64,000 bases of DNA from Hymenobacter setariae (GCF_007713685.1 NZ_VMRJ01000004.1:655700-719699); one strand, 5' to 3'; counted from the first letter of the stretch, positions 53,453 through 63,430 are shown. The notes: generated by a model not told the origin, from the letters alone. Translations and numbers: made by a program.

Positions 53453-53911
53453 ATGCACCTCGCCACCTACCTAGGCCTGCTCGAAGACAGCGAAAAGCAG
53501 CTCACCGACGCCTTCGAGCACGTAGCCGAAAAACACCGCGACGAGCCCGACATCGAGCAGATATGCCAGAAATTCTCGGCCTGGTCGCGCAACCACCACG
53601 GCCAAATCCTGGGCTTCGTCGAGAAATACTTGGAAGAGCAAGAAGACGAGCCCGATAAGTTAAAGCGCGACCTGTTTGCCCGAAACCGCAGCGGCGCGCT
53701 CGCCCTACTGCGCGACCTGCACGACCTCTGGCTGCTCACCCAGCAAGTGCAGCTCTGCTGGACGGTCATCCGCCAAGCCGCCCTAGGCCTCCGCGACGAA
53801 GAACTAAAAGCCTGCGCCACCGAGTGCGCCGCCCGCACCAAGCGCCAAACCGACTGGCTGCTGGGCCGCGTGAAGCAAGCCGCCCCCCAAACGCTGCTGG
53901 TAGCGGAGTAA
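53453..53911 (+). CDS. Small helical protein downstream of the molybdopterin oxidoreductase
   Basis: 152 aa, almost entirely helical by composition, with His/Glu-rich helix MHLATYLGLLEDSEKQLTDAFEHVAEKHRDEPDIEQIC and a His pair in SRNHHGQILGF. It could be a ferritin-like or hemerythrin-like four-helix bundle, but I do not recognise a named family. It starts 12 bases after the oxidoreductase stop, so it is co-transcribed and may be a chaperone or redox partner for it. Confidence 0.6.
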   Translation: MHLATYLGLLEDSEKQLTDAFEHVAEKHRDEPDIEQICQKFSAWSRNHHGQILGFVEKYLEEQEDEPDKLKRDLFARNRSGALALLRDLHDLWLLTQQVQLCWTVIRQAALGLRDEELKACATECAARTKRQTDWLLGRVKQAAPQTLLVAE

Positions 53912-53932
53912 GACATATATATAACTGTAATA

Positions 53933-54029
53933 GGTTGTCATTGCGAGCAACGCGAAGCAATCGCCCCAAGACGAACTCACCTAGGTTCTATTCTGGTGCG
54001 ATTGCTTCGCGTTGCTCGCAATGACAACC
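53933..54029. repeat. Palindromic repeat, TGTCATTGCGAGC family
   Basis: 32-base perfect arms (53933-53964 and 53998-54029). It lies between convergent genes, so it can also end transcription. Shares the TGTCATTGCGAGC tips with 1354 and 7581. Confidence 0.92.
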
Positions 54030-54065
54030 GTGTGTTAGGTTGCAACAAGACAGCTTAGCTAGGCT

Positions 54066-55106
54066 TCACCCCTGCGCCGGCGCCTGAGCAGCCTTAGCCG
54101 ATGTAAGCAAGTGGTAGAGCATACCTAGGAAGGTCAGCCCCCAAGCGAGCAGCGCGACATAAATAGAATACGCCGGAATGCTCTTCAGCAACGGCAGCGG
54201 CAGCACTTCGGCCAAGCGGCCGGTAGCCGCCGTGTACATGCCCAGCGGGAAAACCATGCTCCAGGTAGTAGGCTGATACGAAAATGCCGGCCGGGCCCGC
54301 AGGTGGTACCACGCGCGCAGCACCGTCACAAACGGTATCCACCAGGTGCTGACCACCCAGAACAAAATTATCCAGCCCTTCACAAACCCGGCGACCGGAG
54401 CCAACGCCGGCACCTGCGGCAGGAGCGGCAGCAGCCCGGTTCCCGCCAGCACCGTGATGGCGCTCCCACCTACGCTAATCCAATACGGCGCCCCAACCTC
54501 GTCTTCCTCGACCCGCACAAACGTGAGCCGGTAAAAGAGGAGCGTGCTGATGACTACATAAAACAGACTACCCAGCATAAACAAGCACAGCACCCCAAAC
54601 ACCGCCAGCTCGGCGGGCAGCGGCAGGTGCGGCACCAGGCCACCGCCCAATACAGCCAGCGCCTCCGTGGCCACCACTAGCAGCAGCCAGTTGCCGCCCA
54701 GCCCGGTTTCCAGCGGCGGCTTCTCGCGCCGCAGCGTCACGCTGAGCAGGAAGCAGTAGAGCAACACCACCCAGCAAACGGCCCCGAATACCCACAGCCC
54801 CTGCCCGAGCTGCTGGGCGCCGCGCAGCTGCACCGCTTGGTTGCCCACTAGGCAAGCCGCCGCTACCACCGCTAGGTACGTAGCGCCTTGCTCGTGCGAA
54901 GTCAGCTCGGCTTTCACGCCGGCAAAGAACCCCAGCACCCGCACCAGCAGCCCCACAAATAGTGGAAACAGCCCTAGGTTGAAATAGAACAACGCATGGG
55001 CCAGCCCCTCAAAGTGCTGCGCATGGGCCGCCAGCGACAGAATGCCCGTTGCCATCACCATCGTGAAATAAGCGGGCGGAAACTTTTCAATCACGGACTT
55101 CCACAT
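54066..55106 (-). CDS. TDT-family transporter (tellurite-resistance/dicarboxylate type)
   Basis: 346 aa with about ten membrane segments and the TehA/SLAC1 pattern at the start (FPPAYFTMVMATGILSLAAH). TDT proteins are inner-membrane anion or dicarboxylate channels or carriers (TehA, Mae1, SLAC1). The substrate is unknown. It is upstream of nothing else on its strand before the AAA+ gene stop (197 bases away). Confidence 0.88.
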   Translation of the reverse strand: MWKSVIEKFPPAYFTMVMATGILSLAAHAQHFEGLAHALFYFNLGLFPLFVGLLVRVLGFFAGVKAELTSHEQGATYLAVVAAACLVGNQAVQLRGAQQLGQGLWVFGAVCWVVLLYCFLLSVTLRREKPPLETGLGGNWLLLVVATEALAVLGGGLVPHLPLPAELAVFGVLCLFMLGSLFYVVISTLLFYRLTFVRVEEDEVGAPYWISVGGSAITVLAGTGLLPLLPQVPALAPVAGFVKGWIILFWVVSTWWIPFVTVLRAWYHLRARPAFSYQPTTWSMVFPLGMYTAATGRLAEVLPLPLLKSIPAYSIYVALLAWGLTFLGMLYHLLTSAKAAQAPAQG

Positions 55107-55303
55107 AGCTACTAGCGGCTGTTAAAAGCTGGAACTACGCACAGGTGGCAGCTTCGTTTCCACTCAATCAGGCCTAGCAAGCAGCTAGCCAGTCTTAAAC
55201 CAGAACTGGCAGTCGAAGGGGGAGGCTGAGTCTAAGTTTATCTAGCATATAATCGAAATCGGAGAGAGAATATGGGGAGCTAGCCTATTCGTTTTATTTA
55301 TAG

Positions 55304-58300
55304 CTACCCCTCCCGCCCCAGCGCCTCGCGGATGCCGCCGATGCCGCCAGAGATATTTTCTAGCTGGGTGAGGACCTGGAGCAGCTGGCCGCCGCTGCTG
55401 GTGCGCAGATTGCGGGCGAAGGTGGCTTTGATGTCGGCCCAGCGGGCGGCTTCGGCGGGGGTGAGCCAGCCGAGCAGCTCGCGGAGCTTGAGCAGGTTGG
55501 CTTCGGTGCCGCTGGTCAGGGTCTGGGCTTCGCTGGTGTAGTGGGTGGCGAGCAGGGCCTGGATTTCGGCGTCGTTCTGGATTGGGCTGACTTTTTCGGC
55601 CAGCTTGCTCATGTTGCGGTACGAGCCCTGGAGCTCGAAGGGCGGCTCGGTGCGGTAGTCATTGGCCTGGGCCGCCGAGCGGATGTACTCCTCGTTGACG
55701 CGGGCTACCACGTCGCGCAACGTCAGTAGCTTTTGCAGCACGGCCACGTACTCCGCGATTTCGGCGGGCGAGTGGGTGGCCTCGAAGGCGAGGCCGGTGC
55801 TGTCGCCAGTTTCGGCCAGGCGCAGCAGCGGGTACACGTCGGCCTGGCTTTTGGCCACGAGGCGGGCCAGGGTGGGGTTGGCCACCAGCGCATTTTCGAT
55901 ATAGCTAAGCAGGAAGGCGGGCCGGGTGTCGCCGATGATGTCGCCTAGGTTGTAGATGTCGGCGCGGTTGGCGAGCATGTCGGGGATGCGGAACTGCTCG
56001 CCCGACTCGGTGTAGGGGTTGCCGGCCATCACCACGGCCACCTTGCGGCCCCGGAAATCGTAGGTTTTGGCGCGGCCCTGGTACACGCCCTCGATTTTGC
56101 GCTGGGCATCGCAGAGCGAGATAAATTTCTGCAAAAACTCGGGGTTGCAGTGCTGAATATCATCGAGATATATCATCACGTTGTCGCCCATCTCGAAGGC
56201 CAGGTTGAGCTTCAGCAGCTCTTCGCGGGCGCCGGAATTGGGGGCCTGGGCGGGGTCTACGCTCGTGACGGCGTGGCCGATAGCCGGGCCGTTGATTTTC
56301 ATAAAAATCAGCCCTAGGCGGTTGGCCACGTATTCGAGCAGGGTGGTTTTGCCGTAGCCGGGCGGCGACACCAGCAGCAACAGGCCCATGAGGTCGGTGC
56401 GCTTGTCGGCCCCCGCCGTGCCGATTTGCTTGGCCAGGTTGGCCCCAATGAGCGGCAAATACACCTCGTCAATCAGCTTGTTGCGCACAAACGACGCCAG
56501 CACCCGCGGCCGAAACTCGCTGAGGCGCAGCTCGTCGGCGGCGCGGGCCAGCAGGTCTTTTTTCAGGTGCTGAAACGCCTCAAACTGCGGCACCACCGTG
56601 CGGGCGTAGTGCCCTAGGCGGTGGCGGAACTCGGGGAAATCGAGCTGATACTTACGGTCCTCAATGCGCGGGTGCGTGCCTTGGAGGCCCGTCAGGGTTT
56701 CGCGCAGGGGCGTGCGGATGACGCGGGCGGGGTCGCAGGAGGTGGTGAGGAGGGCGGCTTCTACTGAACCGGACGTGGGGACCCCACCCCCCGGCCCCCT
56801 CCCCTCCGGGAGAGGGGGAGCCTGACGACTATCATTGTTGATAATTGTGCTACTGCTACTTACGCCAGCAGACGTTAGGCTCCCCTCTCCCGGAGGGGAG
56901 GGGCTGGGGGTGGGGTACCCCGCGCCAGGATTCGCCCGCACAAACGCCCCTACCCACTGCCGCACCAGCTGAAACTGCGCGGCTGGCTGGTCGGCTAGCG
57001 CGGCTACCGAGGCCTCGTATTGCTCGGTAGCGCGGCGCTCCTTTAGCGACTGCTGAAATTGCTCGTACAGCGCGGCCGCCTCGGCCGACACCACGAAGGT
57101 TTCGCCCCGCGTCAATTCGTAGAATAAGTACTCGCCGGCCTCGGCTACTTCTGCTAAGGAGAAGAGGCCGGTGCTGGCGGCAAACTCGTCTACCGCGTGC
57201 TGCAAGTCCTGCATCAGGCCTTTGAACTCCCGCGCATCGGGAAAAACCTGGAGCAGCACCCCGATGCCGTGCAGCTGGCGCTGCCAGCTGGCCCGCTGGG
57301 TTTCGGGCGCAAAGCGCTGCCAGTAGAGCGCCGCCGCGGCCCGCACCGTGGCAGGGTAGCGCAGCAGGTCGGCGGTGCGGGTGAGGCGCACCAACGCTCC
57401 GAGCAGCAGAGCGGCATCGGCATCGTGCACACCTTTGAGGTAGCCCTCGGCATAGCGCGGGGCCATGAAGTGCTGCACGTAGGTAATTAGCTCTTCGGGG
57501 GTTAGCTTGGCTAGCTCCTCGATGCCTAGCACGGCGGGCGCGTCGGCCTGGGCGGCCCTAGGGTGCTCGGCGGCTTGCAGCACCAGCCAAGCCAGGTACT
57601 CGGCGCGATACACATCGGGGTTTTCGGAAGCCACCGCCTGGTCCCACACTGGGCGGGCGCCGAGCACGGCGGGGTCGGTAAGCTTCTGGAAGAAATTGGT
57701 GCCCGTGAGGTGGTAGTGCAGCTCGCCATCGCGCAGCACGATGGTGAGGTCGAGCGGCTGGGTGTTGACGGTGAAGGCGTAGGAGCCGAATTTCAGCGCC
57801 TGCCCGCCGTCCGTGAATAGCTCGGCGCGGTCCTTGAGCTGGCGCACAGCGTCTTCCTTCACCGTTTTGAGGCGGCTTTGCAGCTCATCGGCCTTCACGG
57901 TATCGCCTAGGTCGAGCAGGTCTTGCACGGTCTGGCGCACCTTCTCCACCAGCATGTCGGCGGCAAAATAGCCGTTGATATCGGCCAGCGTTTCGAGGCG
58001 ACCTAGGCGGTTTTGCACCGCCTTGATGATGCGCTCGGCCGACTGCGCCAGGGCCGAAGCCCGCTGGTTGCGCGCCGCCACCAGGCTCACCTTGCGCGAC
58101 TCAAACGCCTCGTACACCGTTTCGCGGCGCTCCGCTAGTTGAGTTAAAAACTGGTCAAAATCGGGGAATTTGCCTTCCAGCTCTTCTAGCTGCACGAGCA
58201 GCTTGGTGCTGTATTCGTCGCACTTGGCGGGCGTGTCGCTTAGGTCGAGGTAGTTTACCAAAGCTTGCTCCAGCAGCTTGAGCTGGGCCGTGAATTCGGC

Positions 58301-60334
58301 CTGCGCCTCGGTGCCCGCCAGCGCCTGCCGCCGCCGCTTCAGGGCCGCCCGTATCTGGTTGAAGCCCGCGTAAATGGTGGAAATACTGTCGATGATGCGC
58401 GTGGTTTGCGTGGGGTCGTCCATCGGCAAATTGCCCACCACTTCTATTAGCAATTCCAACTCGCTTGATACGGCGTTGACTTCCTTTTCGCGCTCGTTGG
58501 CCTCGCTTACTTTTTGCACTTTCTCCACGCTATCGGCAATGGCTTGCACGCGGGCGGCGTAGGGTTTCAGGGCGTCGGGCCGCAGCAAAAATTCCACGGT
58601 TTGGCCGGCCACTTGCTTGCTCACGTCGGTGAGGTCGGCGGCGGCTTTTTCCACGGCTGGCACGTCCACGTAGCGCAGCTCTTTCAGCGAAATCACCTCG
58701 CCCCGGGCGGCCCGCAGCTCGGCCAGCAAGCGCACGTAGTCGTTGACTTCGGTCACGTCGGGCATCCGGGCAACGCGGGCGCGCAGCTCGTCGGCCTGGC
58801 CCAGCACGCGCTGCACGGTTTCGGCCGTGCTCTTGCGGATAGCGCGCACTTTATCAAACTCATCCACGGCGGCCGTGGCGGTTTGCTGAATGGCGGCGAG
58901 CGGCTCGGCCAGCGCCTGGGTGGCGGGGTCGCGCAGCCAGTGGTAGGCATCGGCCAGGGTTGTCGTGCGCTTGATGAGGTCGAGGTAGAGGCCGGCGTAG
59001 CTGTCCTCCTTACCCACCAGCGTCAGCACCTCCTGCACCTCGGCCATCGCCCGCACTATCTCCTTGTTGCCGAGCTTGTAGAGGGCCGAATCTTGGGTGA
59101 CGGGCAGCTCAAAATCGGGGGCCACGTAGGGCGTCTGCCAGATTTGCACCGCGTGGTGCTTTTTGGGCTCTTCATCGGCCCGGGAATAGCACAATTCCCC
59201 GTCCTCAAACAGTGCGTAGCCGTGGCAAATAATGGGGTTATCGACGCGCTGGGCAATGAGGTTGTACGAGAGCAGCAGGTAGGCGCCATTCTCGCGGTTG
59301 TAGAAGACGTACAGAAAATCCTCCCCATTGGGCGAAGCCAAGCGCTTCTCGAACTGCATGTTGCGCAGGCCGTTGTCGAAGAGCTTGCTGGCGCCGGTTT
59401 GCAGGTAAAAGCCATGCGGAAAAATCAGGCCCTGGCTGTCGGGCAGCAGCACGCAGGCTTCGGCTAGGGCGTCGAGGCGCTGGGCGGTGCGCAGCTTGGT
59501 ATTGAAGAGGAAGTAGCGGTAGTCGGGCTCCTGGTAGGGCTTGATTTTCAGTAGTATCAGGTTATCCAGCACCGCGTAGTGGATTTCCGAGTCGTCGAGC
59601 GTCTGGTCTTTATCGGCCACCGGCTCGGCCAAAATGCCGCGGCCGGTTTCGGTGTTGTTCTCGACCTTGATGGTGAGGTCGCCGCCGATGGTTTCGACAA
59701 ACACCTTGTCCTCGATGCTGATGTGCGGGTATTTGCCCGGCACCTGCATGTCGCGGGTGGCCCGCTTCCACGCAAACTCCTGCTGCGGCGGGTAGGTGTA
59801 CTCGTGGTCGCTGCGGTTGTCGAGGTAGCTCAGCGAGTCGTTTTCCTCGTCCAGCAGCCACTTAAAGGTCTTGATGTCGCTGGCGCTTTTACCCACCCGA
59901 AACACCATAAACAAGTGTGGCCCCCGCACCGCAAACTTCACAAACTGCGTGTTCTTGTAGTACTTATACAGATTGCGAAACTCCTCCAGAAACTGCGGAT
60001 TGGTCAGCATTTCTAGCCGTAGGGGCTGGAACTCGCGGTTTTCGTACTGGTACACCCCAAACACGTCGGCCAGCTCCGTCTCGGTCTTGAGGCCAATAAC
60101 GACGTTGAAGCCAAAGATGAATCGGCGGCCCACTGCCACCATGTCCCACGGCACGCAGTTGTTGACGGTAGTAAGGCGGCCAGTGCCGAGCAAGTGCGTA
60201 TCGATAGCCCCGAACACGGCTTTGCGCTCCGTATTCAGCTTATCGAGGCGGGCTTGGAGGTCGGTGGCGCTGGCTTGCAGGCGCGCGCGCAGGATTTCGT
60301 AGGTGCCGCCTTCGAGTTGGGGAGTTGGTTCCAT
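55304..60334 (-). CDS. Giant AAA+ ATPase (DUF3686, annotated elsewhere as DNA repair ATPase)
   Basis: 1676 aa. The N-terminal 450 residues are beta-rich; a long coiled-coil-rich middle follows (about 450-880); an alpha-helical region and then one AAA+ domain lie near the C-terminus, with Walker A PPGYGKTT (about 1325), Walker B MIYLDDIQHC (about 1387) and a following AGNPYTESGEQFRIPDMLANRAD sensor/Arg-finger segment. The database name DNA repair ATPase is weakly founded. Its neighbours, a flotillin, an OB-fold membrane protein and PspA, suggest envelope remodelling or stress instead. Residues about 1139-1184 are encoded by an inserted palindrome. Confidence 0.85.
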   Translation of the reverse strand: MEPTPQLEGGTYEILRARLQASATDLQARLDKLNTERKAVFGAIDTHLLGTGRLTTVNNCVPWDMVAVGRRFIFGFNVVIGLKTETELADVFGVYQYENREFQPLRLEMLTNPQFLEEFRNLYKYYKNTQFVKFAVRGPHLFMVFRVGKSASDIKTFKWLLDEENDSLSYLDNRSDHEYTYPPQQEFAWKRATRDMQVPGKYPHISIEDKVFVETIGGDLTIKVENNTETGRGILAEPVADKDQTLDDSEIHYAVLDNLILLKIKPYQEPDYRYFLFNTKLRTAQRLDALAEACVLLPDSQGLIFPHGFYLQTGASKLFDNGLRNMQFEKRLASPNGEDFLYVFYNRENGAYLLLSYNLIAQRVDNPIICHGYALFEDGELCYSRADEEPKKHHAVQIWQTPYVAPDFELPVTQDSALYKLGNKEIVRAMAEVQEVLTLVGKEDSYAGLYLDLIKRTTTLADAYHWLRDPATQALAEPLAAIQQTATAAVDEFDKVRAIRKSTAETVQRVLGQADELRARVARMPDVTEVNDYVRLLAELRAARGEVISLKELRYVDVPAVEKAAADLTDVSKQVAGQTVEFLLRPDALKPYAARVQAIADSVEKVQKVSEANEREKEVNAVSSELELLIEVVGNLPMDDPTQTTRIIDSISTIYAGFNQIRAALKRRRQALAGTEAQAEFTAQLKLLEQALVNYLDLSDTPAKCDEYSTKLLVQLEELEGKFPDFDQFLTQLAERRETVYEAFESRKVSLVAARNQRASALAQSAERIIKAVQNRLGRLETLADINGYFAADMLVEKVRQTVQDLLDLGDTVKADELQSRLKTVKEDAVRQLKDRAELFTDGGQALKFGSYAFTVNTQPLDLTIVLRDGELHYHLTGTNFFQKLTDPAVLGARPVWDQAVASENPDVYRAEYLAWLVLQAAEHPRAAQADAPAVLGIEELAKLTPEELITYVQHFMAPRYAEGYLKGVHDADAALLLGALVRLTRTADLLRYPATVRAAAALYWQRFAPETQRASWQRQLHGIGVLLQVFPDAREFKGLMQDLQHAVDEFAASTGLFSLAEVAEAGEYLFYELTRGETFVVSAEAAALYEQFQQSLKERRATEQYEASVAALADQPAAQFQLVRQWVGAFVRANPGAGYPTPSPSPPGEGSLTSAGVSSSSTIINNDSRQAPPLPEGRGPGGGVPTSGSVEAALLTTSCDPARVIRTPLRETLTGLQGTHPRIEDRKYQLDFPEFRHRLGHYARTVVPQFEAFQHLKKDLLARAADELRLSEFRPRVLASFVRNKLIDEVYLPLIGANLAKQIGTAGADKRTDLMGLLLLVSPPGYGKTTLLEYVANRLGLIFMKINGPAIGHAVTSVDPAQAPNSGAREELLKLNLAFEMGDNVMIYLDDIQHCNPEFLQKFISLCDAQRKIEGVYQGRAKTYDFRGRKVAVVMAGNPYTESGEQFRIPDMLANRADIYNLGDIIGDTRPAFLLSYIENALVANPTLARLVAKSQADVYPLLRLAETGDSTGLAFEATHSPAEIAEYVAVLQKLLTLRDVVARVNEEYIRSAAQANDYRTEPPFELQGSYRNMSKLAEKVSPIQNDAEIQALLATHYTSEAQTLTSGTEANLLKLRELLGWLTPAEAARWADIKATFARNLRTSSGGQLLQVLTQLENISGGIGGIREALGREG
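56781..56916. repeat. Palindromic repeat inserted in frame into the AAA+ ATPase gene, ACCCCACCCCCAGCCCC family
   Basis: Arms of about 40 bases (56781-56823 and 56877-56916) match the intergenic elements at 16657 and 26662. Here the element adds about 46 codons, read as a Pro/Ser/Gly-rich stretch without a stop, ahead of the AAA+ domain. Outer bases TAC at the right flank are compatible with a 2-base target duplication. Confidence 0.9.
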
Positions 60335-60342
60335 GACGTAGT

Positions 60343-60490
60343 CGCCTCACCCCTAGCCCCTCTCCGAAAAGGAGAGGGGGACTAGCTGCTAGTACTAGAG
60401 AGCTAGTGGGTGTAAAATAGAATAGATAATGCGGACTAAAACTAGGGCTAGTTCCCCTCTCCTTCTCGGATAGGGGCTAGGGGTGAGGCG
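60343..60490. repeat. Palindromic repeat, CGCCTCACCCCTAGCCCC family
   Basis: 44-base arms (60343-60386 and 60447-60490) with a few mismatches, between the flotillin stop and the AAA+ start. Related in layout, not in exact sequence, to the ACCCCACCCCCAGCCCC family. Confidence 0.9.
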
Positions 60491-60535
60491 CCACGCATGG
60501 GGGCGTCCTCTAGCGTAAACCTCACCCGGCGAGCC

Positions 60536-62704
60536 TTACTTTAAATCAATCGTCTTCACCAGTTTATCCCCTATCCCGAGCGCCGCGGCCGTGCTCGACA
60601 GCTGCGAAATGGTGCTCCGCGTCTTCTCGTCGCCCGCCTTGTTCATCAGTTGCAGCAGCAGCGCCGATACGCTTAGGTTGCGCATTTCCTCGCTGCTCAC
60701 GCCAAACTGATTGACGAACTTGCGCAGGTTGGCTTTGAAATCGCCGCCCCCGTCGTGGCCAAAGAAGGTGTCCTTCACTGTGCTCAGCACCTCGCTATTG
60801 TGCACGGTGCGGTCGAGGGCTTTGCCTTTTGTGATGGAACCGATAATCTGGTCGAAGAACATGGTTTCGCCGCCCACGATGTCGATTTTGGCCGCTTTCA
60901 GGGCCGAGCCGATAACGTCGGCCTGCGAGGCTGCGATGTCTTTCTGAATGCTGATTTGAGCCAGCTCCACCGACTTTTCTTTGTCCAAGCGCAGCTTGAA
61001 TTCTTCGTGGTCTTTGCCCACGCCATCGAGCTTCTTCATGGCGTCGGCCTTGGCCTCAATGCCCTTGGCTTCAACCGCGAATTTCTGCTCGTTCACAGCG
61101 GCTTCGGCTAGACCGCGCTTCTGGTCGGCAGCGGCGCGAGCTTCTACGATGCCAGCTTCGGCCAGGCCTTTTTCGCGGTTGACCTTCGCGGCCACAATGC
61201 CAATTTTCTCGTCGGCTTCGGCCTGCGCGGCAGCTTTTACCTGGATGGCCTGGGCCTCGGCCGACGACGTGAGCTGCATAACAGCGGCGCGTGTTTCGCC
61301 TTCTTTCTGGTGCGCAGTGGCTTTGGCCTGCATTACCTGGGCTTCGGCGAGGCCCACGGCGGCTGCTTTGCTGGCCTCGGCTTCGGCCAAGACGCGCATG
61401 GCCTGGGCGCGGTGGTCGGCGGCAGCGCGCTCGCCCTCGGCATCAATGAGCACCTGTTTGGCGCGGAACTCGGCGGCCTGGCGTTCCATGTCGGCGGTAC
61501 CGACGAGGGCGATGGTTGCGGTCTCGTTTTTCTGCTGGGCGGCGGTGAGGGCCACCAGTTTTTCGCGGTCGGCCTGCGCCTGAGCTCGGGTATCCTTGAT
61601 ACGCTCTTCCTCCTGCACGGTGGCTTTTTCCACTGTGATGCGCTCGCGGATAATCACCTGAATATTCTTGCGCTCTTCTTCCAGGGCTTTTTCTTTCTCA
61701 ATCTGCGCCAGGGCCACAATGCGCTCGCGCTCGTTGGCTTCCAAAGCCTTGGCTTGGGCCACGCGCTCGGTTTCGATGGCGTCGGTGCGCTCTTTGCTGC
61801 GCTCGGCCACCAAGATTTGGCGGTCGCGGTTTTGCTCGGCCACCTTCACTTCTTCCTCCGTGATGATGCGGGCCTTCTCCCCTTTCAGGCGCTCTTCCTG
61901 GCGCACTTTCTCGGTTTCGGCGGCCTCACGCGCCCGGATGCTGGCGATTTCGCGCAACTGCTTTTCCTGGTTTTCGGTAAGCTGCTTTTCGAGCTGCAAG
62001 ATAGTTTCCTGCGCCTCCACGTCCTGCTTTTTAATCGTCTTCTGCTGGTCGCGCTGAATCTGGTTGGCCTGGATTTTCTGCTGCGAGGTCAGGGCAATAA
62101 TTTTCTTGATACCCTCGGCGTCCAGAATATTATCCTGGTTAAGGGCCGCTAGTGGCGTTTGCTCTAGGTAGTCGATGGCGCAGTCGTCGAGCACGTAGCC
62201 GTTGAGGTCGGTGCCGATAATGCGCAGAATCTCCTGCTTGAACTGTTCGCGCGAGTTGTATAATTCTATGAAATCAAAGTGCTTTCCCACGGTTTTCAAC
62301 GCTTCCGAAAACTTGGCATCGAACAGCGCTTCGAGGGCGGCTGGGTCGGAGGCGCGGTGCGCACCGATACTTTGGGCCACGTTCACCACGTCATCGTGCG
62401 TTTTATTAACCCGCACGAAGAAGTTCACTTTCACATCGGCCCGCAGGTTGTCTTTGCACACCAGGCCTTCGGCGCCCGAACGAGCAATAATGATGGTTTT
62501 CAGCTTAATATCCATCACTTCCAGCTTGTGCAGCACCGGCACGATGAGGATGCCGGAGAAGGACACTTTGGTGTCGCCCATGCCGGTGCGCACCAGGGCC
62601 TCGCCCTGCACCGCCTTCTGGTACATGCGCGCCACGATGGCAATGAACCCAATAAGTAAGAAGCCGAGCACGATTAAAACGGCCCAGGAAAGTTGCGCAA
62701 GCAT
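60536..62704 (-). CDS. YqiK-like flotillin family protein
   Basis: 722 aa. An N-terminal membrane segment (about 5-27) is followed by an SPFH/PHB domain (about 28-190; GVKVPVL-like VPVLHKLEVMDIKLKTI) and a very long, Ala/Glu-rich coiled coil (about 200-620, many AEAKA-type heptads), then a short C-terminal globular part. Flotillins scaffold membrane microdomains. In E. coli YqiK is encoded next to YqiJ, as here. It is separated from the AAA+ gene by a palindrome. Confidence 0.9.
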   Translation of the reverse strand: MLAQLSWAVLIVLGFLLIGFIAIVARMYQKAVQGEALVRTGMGDTKVSFSGILIVPVLHKLEVMDIKLKTIIIARSGAEGLVCKDNLRADVKVNFFVRVNKTHDDVVNVAQSIGAHRASDPAALEALFDAKFSEALKTVGKHFDFIELYNSREQFKQEILRIIGTDLNGYVLDDCAIDYLEQTPLAALNQDNILDAEGIKKIIALTSQQKIQANQIQRDQQKTIKKQDVEAQETILQLEKQLTENQEKQLREIASIRAREAAETEKVRQEERLKGEKARIITEEEVKVAEQNRDRQILVAERSKERTDAIETERVAQAKALEANERERIVALAQIEKEKALEEERKNIQVIIRERITVEKATVQEEERIKDTRAQAQADREKLVALTAAQQKNETATIALVGTADMERQAAEFRAKQVLIDAEGERAAADHRAQAMRVLAEAEASKAAAVGLAEAQVMQAKATAHQKEGETRAAVMQLTSSAEAQAIQVKAAAQAEADEKIGIVAAKVNREKGLAEAGIVEARAAADQKRGLAEAAVNEQKFAVEAKGIEAKADAMKKLDGVGKDHEEFKLRLDKEKSVELAQISIQKDIAASQADVIGSALKAAKIDIVGGETMFFDQIIGSITKGKALDRTVHNSEVLSTVKDTFFGHDGGGDFKANLRKFVNQFGVSSEEMRNLSVSALLLQLMNKAGDEKTRSTISQLSSTAAALGIGDKLVKTIDLK

Positions 62705-62755
62705 ACTAAGAAAGTAAAAATTACGAATAGGATTATGTTTTACTGAGCAGTAAAG

Positions 62756-63382
62756 CTACGACGCAGCGTAGGCTTCGATGAGGTAGCAGCGGCGTTGGGC
62801 ATCGTAATCGATTACCAAGGCCGTTTCGCCTTTGCCGATAGGGCCGCTCAGGGCGCGCACGTTTAGCATGAGTGGTGCGCCGTCGATGCGCACAGAGGCT
62901 TGCCCTAGGTGGTCGGGAGAGGTAGGCAGCAGCACAGTGCACACTTTGCCTAGGACCACTGCTCCGCCGTCGTGGTCTTTTTCGAGAGCCGTAAAGAGCT
63001 TGACGAAGGGCAAGGTGAGAAACTTCGCCAAAAAGATGCTGCCAACAAACAGTGGCAACAGGTACAGCAGCCCCGGCAGCAGGGTGGTATTGCCGGTGTA
63101 GTAGTTGGCCAGGATGCTGCCAACCCACAGCGGCAGCGCCACGAAGCTGAGAAACACCATCACCGGGATGCGGCCCAGGTTGAAAAACGCCAGTGCTCCG
63201 TTGAGCCACTCCGAGTCGGGGCTGTGCAGGTGGGCACCATCGTGGGCATCTACGTGCAGGTCAACGGTCTTAAAATCAAGCAGCCCAACAATAACCGTGA
63301 GCCAATACAGCAGCACGAACACCAGTAGCCCCGTGGCGGGCAGGTTGGGCGGCAGCACGGCGGCGCGGAGCAGGTCGGTCAT
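62756..63382 (-). CDS. YqiJ-like OB-fold membrane protein
   Basis: 208 aa. Four hydrophobic segments in the N-terminal 130 residues, then a soluble OB/NfeD-like barrel (about 135-205; LGQASVRIDGAPLMLNVRAL, GETALVIDYDAQRRCYLIEAY). NfeD-type OB domains act with flotillins. The gene lies between pspA and the flotillin gene on the same strand, the yqiJK order of enterobacteria. Confidence 0.85.
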   Translation of the reverse strand: MTDLLRAAVLPPNLPATGLLVFVLLYWLTVIVGLLDFKTVDLHVDAHDGAHLHSPDSEWLNGALAFFNLGRIPVMVFLSFVALPLWVGSILANYYTGNTTLLPGLLYLLPLFVGSIFLAKFLTLPFVKLFTALEKDHDGGAVVLGKVCTVLLPTSPDHLGQASVRIDGAPLMLNVRALSGPIGKGETALVIDYDAQRRCYLIEAYAAS

Positions 63383-63430
63383 ATGCGGGTGTTTATCGGG
63401 GGAGGTGATAGAGCATTACAGATTTCTCTT

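Noticed and set aside
49855..55303. A genomic island bounded by duplicated gene ends, as formed by site-specific integration
   Set aside because: No integrase or tRNA-like site; both fragments are imperfect and differ in age, which fits repeated recombination better.
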